Source: an uncultured Hyphomicrobiales bacterium (GTDB lineage: Bacteria > Pseudomonadota > Alphaproteobacteria > Rhizobiales > Hyphomicrobiaceae). From it: a DNA stretch of 45,173 nucleotides. The notes beneath the pieces were generated by a model, which made no database searches, had not been told where the DNA came from, and was given only the letters and a program-made list of their open reading frames with translations. Location of the stretch: contig CADEEC010000005.1 of the NCBI GenBank assembly GCA_902826255.1, positions 1 through 45,173 on the forward strand. Reading direction: 5' to 3'. Positions 28,024 to 35,478 of the stretch are shown here, piece by piece (the stretch's first letter is position 1; each line of letters begins with the position of its first letter). The translations under genes and the position numbers were made by a program.

Positions 28024-28038
28024 GGGCGATTTTCGCCC
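28024..28038 (+). terminator. Short hairpin after parE
   Basis: GGGCG and CGCCC flank an ATTTT loop, 16 bases past the parE stop, with no T-tract. It is a weak terminator candidate. Confidence 0.35.
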
Positions 28039-28142
28039 AAACGCTAGGCAATGCGCCGCCGCAGCGGGCATTCGCGCGTATGGATTTTGCGCGCAATCCA
28101 TGGCCTCATTCGCGGCATGATTTGTGCTGCACTGTTTAGCGT

Positions 28143-28511
28143 ATGTCTCTCGTTCGACCGCACTTGTTGATGGCCGTGCTCTGCATCGGGCTGATAGTGC
28201 TCGGGCGCGCGCCGTCCCTGGCGCAGCCTATCGAAGGTCTCGAGATCACCACCGACGAATTGTTCGAGGACAAGCGCGAGGCGCGCATCATCGCGCGCGG
28301 CAACGTCGAGATCCGCTACTTCGGCGAAATCCTGCTGGCCGACCGCGTGATCTACGATCGCAAGCTCAACAGGCTTTGGGCCGAGGGCAACCTGAAGCTG
28401 CAAGAGGCCGACGGCAAGGTCACGCGCGCCGGCTCGATGAGCCTCGACGAGGGCCTCCGGGACGCCTTCATCCGTTACGCGCGGCGCGAGAAGGTGTTGG
28501 TTGACCGCTGA
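28143..28511 (+). CDS. Stand-alone OstA/LptD-N-like periplasmic protein
   Basis: 122 residues with a signal peptide (LLMAVLCIGLIVLGRAPSLAQ) and one OstA beta-jellyroll domain (ITTDELFEDKREARIIARGNVEIRYFGEILLADRVIYDRKLNRLWAEGNLKLQEADG). The phrases match the N-terminal periplasmic domain of LptD more closely than LptA, yet the gene stops right after this domain and has no beta-barrel. The domain family carries lipopolysaccharide across the periplasm. Whether this is an independent bridge protein, a truncated LptD or an LptA paralogue is not decided by the sequence. The end overlaps the convergent gene by 44 bases. Confidence 0.75.
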   Translation: MSLVRPHLLMAVLCIGLIVLGRAPSLAQPIEGLEITTDELFEDKREARIIARGNVEIRYFGEILLADRVIYDRKLNRLWAEGNLKLQEADGKVTRAGSMSLDEGLRDAFIRYARREKVLVDR

Positions 28512-28719
28512 TGGTCTCCGGGCGTCGCAGCGGGGCCTTGCGATCCACCGGCGCGCGCGGCGGCTCCGTGCCGGTCGGGGTGCCGACGGCTATCGGATCG
28601 CTTGCCGGAAAGGTGTCATCGAGGGCCTCATCGAGTGCCGCATCCTGATGCGCCTTGGCGTCGCGCTTGCTCCGGGGCATCCCCACCTCGCTTCGTCTCG
28701 GTTCCTTGATTAAGCTCAT
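28468..28719 (-). CDS. Small hydrophilic protein with a DEALDDTFPASDP motif
   Basis: 83 residues, basic and disordered at both ends, with a conserved-looking centre ALDEALDDTFPASDPIAVGTPTGTEPPRAP. Small proteins with a DEALxDTFPASDP core are common in alphaproteobacteria as uncharacterised proteins. No membrane segment or enzyme motif is seen. Starts at 28719 (MSLIKEP) and 28680 (MPRSKRDAK) are both possible. It converges on and overlaps the OstA-domain gene. Confidence 0.65.
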   Translation of the reverse strand: MSLIKEPRRSEVGMPRSKRDAKAHQDAALDEALDDTFPASDPIAVGTPTGTEPPRAPVDRKAPLRRPETISGQPTPSRAARNG

Positions 28720-28824
28720 GTCGGGTCCTGTTGCCCAGCCTGCAACGGTCGTTGCGGAAAGTTGAACAGTCCGTGGTGTCGCGGCCGCCTGCCGAAAATC
28801 AGCTCCCAACCCGGAGACGCCGCC

Positions 28825-29505
28825 ATGAACTCGCTTAACGCACGCGTGCTGACCGCCGAATTTGCGGGCACATTCATGCTGGTCCTATCGATATTGGGCG
28901 CGGCTTTCCACGCCTTCGATGCACCGGAGGGCGCCGCCGGCATACTGGGTGTTGCCCTTTCCGTCGGGTTCACCGTGATGGCGCTGGCCTACGCGTTGGG
29001 GCACGTTTCGGGCGCACACTTCAACCCTGCCATCACGCTCGGGCTGATTGCCGGCGGCCGCATCGGCAGCGGCGCGGCGGTGGGCTACATCCTGGCCCAG
29101 TGCGCCGGTGCCGTGGCTGCATGCGGTGTTCTTGCTGTTGTCGGCGGCGCGCCGGCGTCGTTCGGCGCCAACGGATACGGCGAGCTGTCCATCACCAAAG
29201 CGTCGCTGACGTCGGTATTCCTGATCGAACTCGTGCTGACCGGCTTCCTGGTGTTCGCCATCATGGGTGCCAGCAACCGCCGCGCACCGGCGGGTTTTGT
29301 GCCGCTGGTGGTCGGTGGCGTGCTGGCGATGGCGCATATCGTTGCCATCCCGCTCTCCAATACGTCGGTCAATCCCGCGCGCAGCCTCGGTGCCGCGGTG
29401 TTTGCAGGCGGCCCCGCGCTCAACCAGCTCTGGCTGTTCTGGGTGGCGCCGATTTTAGGCGGCGTCCTCGGCGGCGTGCTCGGCCGTTGGCTGCAGGACG
29501 AGTAG
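28825..29505 (+). CDS. Aquaporin (AqpZ-like MIP channel)
   Basis: 226-residue MIP-family channel with six membrane helices. The two half-helix motifs are intact: HFNPAITL (first NPA) and SVNPARSLG (second NPA with the selectivity arginine). The fifth helix carries a histidine in MAHIVAIPLSN, as in water-selective AqpZ. Glycerol facilitators have a glycine there and an Asp in the second NPA region. The ATG at 28825 follows GGAG. It is therefore most likely a water channel of the inner membrane. Confidence 0.92.
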   Translation: MNSLNARVLTAEFAGTFMLVLSILGAAFHAFDAPEGAAGILGVALSVGFTVMALAYALGHVSGAHFNPAITLGLIAGGRIGSGAAVGYILAQCAGAVAACGVLAVVGGAPASFGANGYGELSITKASLTSVFLIELVLTGFLVFAIMGASNRRAPAGFVPLVVGGVLAMAHIVAIPLSNTSVNPARSLGAAVFAGGPALNQLWLFWVAPILGGVLGGVLGRWLQDE

Positions 29506-29513
29506 CGTGCGGC

Positions 29514-30215
29514 CTATGCGGCCAGCCACGCACGCAGCGCGTTGTTGACCTGCTGCGGACGTTCCATGGTGGAGAGGTGGCCGCAGTCGGAGACGATTTC
29601 GAGCTTCGCTTTCGGAATGCCTGAGGCCATCTCCTGCGACAGCTCCAGCGGCGTCAGCGCATCCTCGCGTCCGATCAGGATGAGCGTCGGGCACGCGATG
29701 GATGCCAGCATCGGCCGGCTGTCAGGCCGCCCCATCAACGCCATCTGCTGGCGCCGGAACGCCTCGGCGCCGGTATCGTGTCCCATTTGCAGAACTGCCT
29801 CGACCAGCGGTTTGTCGGTCAGACGCGCCTTGTGGATCAGCACCGGCAGCAAGCGCTCCTGCACGGCACGTGTTCCGTCCCGTTCCGCAGCCGCGATCAG
29901 CTCGCGCCGGGTCGCACTGCGCTCCGGCGTATCGGCCCGCGAGCCGGTATCCAGCAGCGCCAGCTTCGTGACGCGCTCCGGTGCAAGCCGCATGACCTCG
30001 AATGCGATGTAGCCGCCCATGGACAGGCCCGCGAGCGCGAACTGGTTCGGAGCCGTAGCCAGGATCGACTCGGCGATACCGGTCATGGTGTCATGGCGCA
30101 TATGATCCGCGACCGTCATCTGGGCGATATCGGTAAGGCCCGTGAGCTGTCCCTCCCAAAGGGCCCGGGTGCACAGCAGACCCGGCACCAGAACCAGCGG
30201 CGTTCGCTGCACCAT
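29514..30215 (-). CDS. Alpha/beta hydrolase
   Basis: 233-residue alpha/beta hydrolase. The nucleophile elbow is GLSMGGYIAFEV, the acid is in LILIGREDALTP, and the histidine is in IVSDCGHLSTMERPQQV. The VPGLLCTRALWEGQ opening gives the oxyanion region. It has no signal peptide. The substrate is unknown; similar proteins include carboxylesterases and MenH-like lyases. ATG at 30215 is chosen because the upstream 47 residues of the open frame do not resemble the family. Confidence 0.9.
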   Translation of the reverse strand: MVQRTPLVLVPGLLCTRALWEGQLTGLTDIAQMTVADHMRHDTMTGIAESILATAPNQFALAGLSMGGYIAFEVMRLAPERVTKLALLDTGSRADTPERSATRRELIAAAERDGTRAVQERLLPVLIHKARLTDKPLVEAVLQMGHDTGAEAFRRQQMALMGRPDSRPMLASIACPTLILIGREDALTPLELSQEMASGIPKAKLEIVSDCGHLSTMERPQQVNNALRAWLAA

Positions 30216-30591
30216 AACGTGATCCCTCACCGTTCCAGCCCGTGCCTCGGCCGCATCCGTATGCGAGCCGGCCCGTGGTCTGGTCCCATGCCAGCTTGCC
30301 CCAAATCTGAACAAAATCAACGACCGAACCGGTTGCATGTCGGCCCGTGGACACAAGTCGCGGCATATTAAGCCGGCTTGATCCGGCTTCCTTGCAATTC
30401 GCCGCGAACGATGCCATGTACCGGCTTGTAACGGGCGCAGGGGATCGATTTCATAGATCCTTTTCTGAAGCTCTCGCTTTTCCCGTTAGGCCCTTTGCGC
30501 CAAATCCCCCTGCGCTCTCCGATGCCATTAGTCCCGCGCCCTGGTGCGTTGCGCGAGCGATGGTGCATGCTGAGAGTGGAGAACATTTCTT
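30216..30591. other. 376-bp divergent gap and probable long leader of the helicase gene
   Basis: No gene is supported here. An 85-codon frame at 30347-30604 has poor protein-like composition. Part of the region is likely a long 5' untranslated leader, as is usual for DEAD-box helicase genes, and ends in a GGAG ribosome binding site at 30578-30581. I see no clear promoter or riboswitch. Confidence 0.5.
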
Positions 30592-32142
30592 TTGCAGACC
30601 TTGACCTTCGCTGAGCTTGGGCTCAGCGCAAAAGTGCAGGCCGCCATCACGGCTGCCGGCTACAACGAACCGACCCCTATTCAAGCGCAGGCCATTCCCG
30701 TCGCCGTCACTGGACGCGACGTTCTCGGCATTGCGCAAACCGGAACCGGCAAGACCGCCGGCTTCGTTCTGCCGATGCTGGCCCGGCTCGAAAGCGGACG
30801 CGCCAGGGCGCGCATGCCGCGCTCGCTGATCCTGGCGCCGACACGCGAACTCGCCGCCCAGGTGGCGCAGAGCTTCGAAAAGTACGGCGTCAACCACCGC
30901 TTGACCGTCGCCCTGCTGATCGGAGGCGTGTCCTTCGACGATCAGCTACGCAAGCTAGACCGCGGCGCCGACGTGCTGATTGCAACGCCGGGGCGCCTGC
31001 TCGATCACTTCGGCCGCGGCAAGATCCTCCTCACCGGCGTCGAGATCCTGGTGATCGACGAAGCCGACCGCATGCTCGACATGGGCTTCATCCCCGACAT
31101 CGAGCGCATCTGCAAATTGCTGCCGCCGCGCCGGCAGACGCTGTTCTTCTCCGCGACCATGCCGCCGGAGATCACGCGACTGGTGAACACCTTCCTCAAC
31201 GATCCGGTGCGCATCGAGGTGGCAAAGCCCGCCACCACCGCCAAGACCATCACCCAGCTCTTCCGCTATTGCGCCTCGACTGAGGACTGGGAAAAACGCG
31301 AGGTTCTGCGCGGGCTGATCCGGTCGGAGAACGTCAAGAACGCCATCATCTTTTGCAACCGCAAGCGCGATGTGGCGATCCTGCTCAAGTCGCTGCAGAA
31401 GCATGGCTTCAACGCCGGCGCTCTGCACGGCGACATGGATCAGACCAGCCGCATGGATACGCTGGCCAAGTTCCGCGACGGCACCATAACCTTTCTCGCC
31501 GCCAGCGACGTCGCAGCCCGCGGCCTCGATATTCCCGAAGTGAGCCACGTCTTCAACTTCGACGTTCCCTGGCAGTCGGATGACTACGTGCATCGCATCG
31601 GCCGCACCGGCCGCGCCGGCAAGGAAGGCCGCTCGCTGACGCTCGTGACCCCGGACGACTTCAAGTCGGTCAAGGACATCGAGAAGATGCTCGGCGAGCC
31701 GGTCGCCTGGATCGGCGACGCGCCGACCGAGGAGGAGATCGCCGACGGCAGCAAGCGCAAGCGCGGTCGCGGACGTCGTGGCGCCGCTGCCCCGTCAGGC
31801 CGCCAGGACGCGCGCGGCGGACGCGGTCGGGATCGCGGACGGCAGGCGGCCCGCCCCAGCGGCAATGGCCAGCACCGCGAGCAGCAGCCGCAGCCTGCCG
31901 CTGCCGCAGATCCCCAGGCCGAGCAGCCGCGTGCAGCCCGCCCGGAATCTTCACAGCCGAGCCAGAAGCAGAATGGCCGGTCGAAACCCCCGGCCCGCGA
32001 GGCAAAGCCTGCCCGTGAACCGTGGGAGCCGCGCGAGCCCCGGCAACCGCAGCAACGGCGGGACAACGGTTCAACGCCGGTCGGCCTCGGCGATCACGTG
32101 CCGGCCTTCCTGCGCAAGACCACGCGGCCCGTACAGGCCTGA
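30592..32142 (+). CDS. DEAD-box ATP-dependent RNA helicase (RhlE/DbpA-like)
   Basis: 516-residue RNA helicase. All core motifs are present: Q motif (F5...PTPIQ), motif I AQTGTGKT (48-55), PTRELAAQ, TPGRLLDH, DEAD (156-159), SAT, ARGLDIPEV and HRIGRTGRAG. The C-terminal 125 residues are disordered and rich in Arg, Gln, Pro and Ala, as in RhlE-type helicases of alphaproteobacteria that work in ribosome assembly and mRNA decay. The only good start is TTG at 30592, with GGAG nine bases upstream. No ATG or GTG is in frame before motif Q. Confidence 0.94.
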   Translation: MQTLTFAELGLSAKVQAAITAAGYNEPTPIQAQAIPVAVTGRDVLGIAQTGTGKTAGFVLPMLARLESGRARARMPRSLILAPTRELAAQVAQSFEKYGVNHRLTVALLIGGVSFDDQLRKLDRGADVLIATPGRLLDHFGRGKILLTGVEILVIDEADRMLDMGFIPDIERICKLLPPRRQTLFFSATMPPEITRLVNTFLNDPVRIEVAKPATTAKTITQLFRYCASTEDWEKREVLRGLIRSENVKNAIIFCNRKRDVAILLKSLQKHGFNAGALHGDMDQTSRMDTLAKFRDGTITFLAASDVAARGLDIPEVSHVFNFDVPWQSDDYVHRIGRTGRAGKEGRSLTLVTPDDFKSVKDIEKMLGEPVAWIGDAPTEEEIADGSKRKRGRGRRGAAAPSGRQDARGGRGRDRGRQAARPSGNGQHREQQPQPAAAADPQAEQPRAARPESSQPSQKQNGRSKPPAREAKPAREPWEPREPRQPQQRRDNGSTPVGLGDHVPAFLRKTTRPVQA

Positions 32143-32163
32143 CGCAACCGCGGGGTCTCGGCC

Positions 32164-32796
32164 TCAGGGCGAAGGCGGCAGGCGCCGCCTTCCGAGTATC
32201 TCTGCCAGCCATCGGCGCGCGGGCCGCAACCTGCCAGCAAGCGCGCGCCGCACACGCTCCTTGATCACCCGTCCCAGCCGCCACACCGTCGAGGCCCGCA
32301 CGCGCTCGACCAATGCGTCCTTCCAGGGCATCAACGTGTCGTAGCCCCAGGCGAACCACCTCATCTGCATCAGCGCTGGCTGTGTCAGCATGAACAGGCG
32401 TGCCACGAGCGCGGTTGCGCCGACCTTGGCCGCAGCGAACAGCAGCGCCGCCAGCAGCCACTGGCCGCGCGCAACAAGCAGCAGCGCCAGGAACTTCAGC
32501 GGCAGCAGCAGCGCCGACGGCAGCACGAACACCAGCAGAGCTGCGTAGGGCGGCAACCGCGCGATAGCCGTTTCCACGCGTGCCCACGGCCGCCACCGCG
32601 CCAGCCGGCCGAGCAGCTCCGCCAGCGGCCGCCAGCCCCACTCCTCGAACAGGATGACGAGCGCCAGAACAACCTGCAGGCCGGTACGCGCGACCCGTCC
32701 CAGAATGCGCACCAGCGCCCGCACCGCACGTCGCACATGGACTGCGAGCCTGCGCACCGGCCCGCTCCCGGCCTCAGGTGCACGGTTTCTGGTCAC
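32164..32796 (-). CDS. Membrane protein of unknown function
   Basis: 210 residues. Hydrophobic stretches are seen at LQVVLALVILFEEWGW, LPPYAALLVFVLPSALLLPLKFLALLLVA and WLLAALLFAAAKVGATALVARLF, with basic N- and C-terminal ends. The core EEWGWRPLAELL ... LPPYAALLVFVLPSALLLPLK is recurrent in alphaproteobacterial hypothetical proteins, but no function is known to me. It converges on the helicase gene with 21 bases between them. Confidence 0.75.
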   Translation of the reverse strand: MTRNRAPEAGSGPVRRLAVHVRRAVRALVRILGRVARTGLQVVLALVILFEEWGWRPLAELLGRLARWRPWARVETAIARLPPYAALLVFVLPSALLLPLKFLALLLVARGQWLLAALLFAAAKVGATALVARLFMLTQPALMQMRWFAWGYDTLMPWKDALVERVRASTVWRLGRVIKERVRRALAGRLRPARRWLAEILGRRRLPPSP

Positions 32797-33031
32797 CGGA
32801 TTCTCCGGGCGCCCCGAAGTTGCATGAACACATCACCTATCCGAATTATACCGGCTGTCACCCGCGTGACTTTCCCGGCATCGTGCCATCGCCTAAAGTG
32901 GTGTGCACTGAGTTTTCGCGACGGGATGGGGACCTTCGACATTGGTGTGGTGAGCAGTTTAGTGTGGGCAACCATCCATGGATCCGCTGGGGCATTGCCG
33001 CCCTGGCGGATCGTTCTTTTCTGCCACCCGC

Positions 33032-35017
33032 TCAGGAACTGATTTGCTCGGTGTCCGGCGTGGCCTTTTGCCCTGTTCCCGGCGCGATGTCCTCCCCGGA
33101 AAGCCGTCCGCCCTCGATGCGCTGCCCTTCTTCGGCAAGCGCATGCGCCAATTCTTCACGCGCCTTCTCAGCCTGGCGCTGCCGGTTCCAGAGGCTGGCG
33201 TACAGGCCGCCCTTGGCCAGCAGCTCGCCATGCGTGCCTTGCTCTACGAGCTCGCCCTTCTCCAGCACGAGGATGTTGTCGGCGTGGACGATGGTTGAAA
33301 GCCGGTGCGCGATCACCAGCGTCGTGCGCTGACGGCTGATCTCGTCGAGCGCGTCCTGGATCTCCTTCTCCGTATGGCTGTCGAGCGCGCTCGTCGCCTC
33401 GTCCAGAATCAGGATGGGCGGGTTCTTCAGAATGGTGCGGGCAATGGCAACGCGCTGCTTCTCGCCGCCCGAAAGCTTCAGCCCCCGCTCACCGACCATG
33501 GTGCGATAGCCGTCCGGCAAGGCACGGATGAAGGCGTCGATCTGCGCGAGGCGGGCGGCTTCGTAGACCTCTTCCGGCGCAGCATCCGGGCGGCCGTAGC
33601 GGATGTTGTAGAGGACGGTATCATTGAACAGCACCGTGTCCTGCGGCACCACGCCCATCGCCGCGCGCAAAGACGATTGCGACACATCGCGAATATCCTG
33701 GCCGTCGATTGTCACCCTGCCGCCCGCCACATCGTAGAAGCGCAGCAGGATGCGCGAGATGGTCGACTTCCCCGCGCCCGAGGGCCCGACGATGGCCACC
33801 GTCTTGCCGGCCGGCACCTCGAACGACAGCCCGTCCAGGATGATGCGCTCCGGCTCATAGCGGAACTTCACGCCCTCGAAGCGGATCGTCCCGCCGCGGA
33901 TGGCGAGCGCGGCAGCGCCGGGCCGGTCCGCCACCTCGGGCGGCACCTCCAGCACGTCCATCATGCGCTCGATGTCGGTCAGGGACTGTTTGATCTCGCG
34001 ATACACCATGCCCATGAAGTTGAGCGGAATGAAAAGCTGCAGCAGCAGCGCATTGACCATCACGAACTGCCCGACGGTGGCGCGGCCTGCCATCACATCG
34101 AGGCCCGCCATCACCATGCACAGCGTCAGGGCGATCGTGAAAATGGTTGCCTGCCCGGCATTCAGCACCGCCAACGAGGTGTAGGCCTTGATGCTCGCCG
34201 TCTCGTAGGCAGCCATCGATTGATCGTAGCGCCTGGCCTCACGGGCCTCCGCGCCGAAGTACTTCACCGTCTCGTAGTTGAGCAGACTGTCGATGGCCTT
34301 GGTGTTGGCCTCCGTATCGCTCTCGTTCATCTCGCGGCGGATGCGGATGCGCCAGTTGGTTGCCGCCACCGTGAACCACAGGTAGAGCACGATCATCGCC
34401 AGCACCGTCATGACGTAGCGCCAGTCGAACTCGTAGGCGCACACCGCCAGCACGAGCGCAAACTCCACGATCGTCGGCACGAACGTCATCAGCACCATGC
34501 GCGAGATGTTCTCGATGCCGAGCCGCCCGCGTTCGAGCACGCGCGTCAGCCCACCCGTCTTGCGTTCCAGGTGAAAGCGCAGCGACAGCGCATGCATGTG
34601 CTCGAAGGTATGCAGTGCCAGCTTGCGCACCGCATGCATGGCAACCTTGGCAAACATGCCCTCGCGTACCTGCACCAGCAGGCTCATGGCCACCCGCACC
34701 GCGCCATAGACGACGATCGCCAGCACCGGCAGACCGACCAGCCAGACCATCGCCTGGCCGTCGGGCATCTTGCCGCCGGACGCCGCCACCAGCGCGTCCG
34801 TTGCCCACTTGAACGTGAACGGCATGGCGACGGTGACGAGTTTCGCCGCCAGCATCAGCGTCAGCGAGAGAATGACCGTCGTTTTCAGGTCGGGCCGCTC
34901 GGACGGCCATACGTAGGGCCACAGCCCTCGCAGTACGCGCACCTGGGCCGTCGAAGGCTTCAGCCGCGCGAACAGGGCGGCGCGCTGGCCGCCGCCAGCG
35001 TCATGATGGCGTTGCAT
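33032..35017 (-). CDS. atm1: Atm1-type ABC exporter (half-transporter)
   Basis: 661-residue ABC half-transporter. The six-helix membrane domain (about 40-345) contains TGGLTRVLERGRLGI, the hallmark of Atm1/HMT1 exporters, on the way to the NBD. The NBD has Walker A GPSGAGKST (411-419), LSGGEKQRVAIARTILKNP and ILILDEATSALD. Bacterial Atm1 proteins export glutathione-linked metal or sulfur species from the cytoplasm. A soluble, acidic C-terminal tail of about 60 residues follows the NBD. The gene is flanked by an intergenic stretch of 235 bp downstream and by a repeat cluster upstream. Confidence 0.94.
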   Translation of the reverse strand: MQRHHDAGGGQRAALFARLKPSTAQVRVLRGLWPYVWPSERPDLKTTVILSLTLMLAAKLVTVAMPFTFKWATDALVAASGGKMPDGQAMVWLVGLPVLAIVVYGAVRVAMSLLVQVREGMFAKVAMHAVRKLALHTFEHMHALSLRFHLERKTGGLTRVLERGRLGIENISRMVLMTFVPTIVEFALVLAVCAYEFDWRYVMTVLAMIVLYLWFTVAATNWRIRIRREMNESDTEANTKAIDSLLNYETVKYFGAEAREARRYDQSMAAYETASIKAYTSLAVLNAGQATIFTIALTLCMVMAGLDVMAGRATVGQFVMVNALLLQLFIPLNFMGMVYREIKQSLTDIERMMDVLEVPPEVADRPGAAALAIRGGTIRFEGVKFRYEPERIILDGLSFEVPAGKTVAIVGPSGAGKSTISRILLRFYDVAGGRVTIDGQDIRDVSQSSLRAAMGVVPQDTVLFNDTVLYNIRYGRPDAAPEEVYEAARLAQIDAFIRALPDGYRTMVGERGLKLSGGEKQRVAIARTILKNPPILILDEATSALDSHTEKEIQDALDEISRQRTTLVIAHRLSTIVHADNILVLEKGELVEQGTHGELLAKGGLYASLWNRQRQAEKAREELAHALAEEGQRIEGGRLSGEDIAPGTGQKATPDTEQISS

Positions 35018-35113
35018 GGAGTGGCTTTAGACCCCGCAGACCGGCTTGTCGATGCAGCGGGCTCGCACTGCACAGCAAACGACACACGCGCCCCGTCATC
35101 CTGCCTGCACGTG

Positions 35114-35224
35114 TTGTCATCCCGGCCGAGCGCGAGCGAGAGCCGGGATCCTGGGGCGTAGCATCGACACCGTCCGCGGCCCTGGGTCCCGGATATCGCG
35201 CTTCGCGCAATTCCGGGATGACAA
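35114..35224. repeat. REP-like palindromic element, copy 1
   Basis: 111 bp with 12-bp terminal inverted repeats TTGTCATCCCGG and CCGGGATGACAA. Each end can form its own hairpin (CCCGGC...GCCGGG on the left; TCCCGGA...TCCGGGA with a nested GCGC/GCGC stem on the right). The middle also pairs imperfectly (CCTGGG with CCCTGG), so a long cruciform is possible. Confidence 0.8.
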
Positions 35225-35251
35225 CTTTGTTGTGCGCCAAGCTTCATTGAA

Positions 35252-35387
35252 TTGTCATCCCGGCCGAGCGCAGCGAGAGCCGGGATCCAGGGCCACAAGC
35301 ACCAACGCCATCTGCAGCCCTGGGTCCTGCATACTGCGCTGACCCTCCAGACACGTTCCAGGGCAGGCGCGCAATTCCGGATGACAA
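35252..35387. repeat. REP-like palindromic element, copy 2
   Basis: 136 bp. The left end is the same TTGTCATCCCGG block and the right end is TTCCGGATGACAA, one G shorter than in copy 1. The left 37 bases nearly match copy 1. The middle carries GGATCCAGGG...CCCTGGGTCC arms and extra sequence. It has the same orientation as copy 1. Confidence 0.8.
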
Positions 35388-35417
35388 CCTTCGTGGCGTT
35401 CTTCGACAAACCCAAAC

Positions 35418-35463
35418 TTGTCATCCCGGCCGAGCGCAGCGAGAGCCGGGACCCAGGGGCCTC
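35418..35463. repeat. REP-like element, half copy 3
   Basis: Only the left half is present: TTGTCATCCCGG, the hairpin and GGGACCCAGGGG. It breaks off 16 bases before the LysM gene stop codon. Confidence 0.75.
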
Positions 35464-35478
35464 GCGTTGCAACGCACG

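Larger units (their letters stand above)
35018..35478. other. 461-bp gap made mostly of REP-like repeats
   Basis: No gene. The leftmost 95 bases hold the upstream region of the Atm1-type gene. The rest is two complete palindromic elements and half of a third (35114-35463), which end just before the LysM gene stop. Confidence 0.8.

Noticed and set aside
28501..28713. 70-codon plus-strand frame opposite the small DEALDDTFPASDP protein
   Set aside because: Arg-rich shadow; the minus-strand frame has the conserved-looking motif.
30347..30604. 85-codon frame in the helicase leader
   Set aside because: No similarity recognised and it overlaps the helicase start and its ribosome binding site in another frame.
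32797..33031. Possible remnant gene with a reading frame including PNYTGCHPRDFPGIVPSP
   Set aside because: No start codon in that frame close to it and no family I recognise. It may be noncoding sequence or a decayed gene, so it is not listed as a feature.
33305..35161. 618-codon open frame antisense to the Atm1-type gene
   Set aside because: His/Arg/Gln-rich shadow of the ABC transporter, a common artefact in GC-rich DNA. The ABC motifs on the minus strand are all intact.
35114..35463. CRISPR array
   Set aside because: The repeats are palindromic elements of unequal length with related interiors, not short direct repeats with unique spacers, and no cas genes are present.
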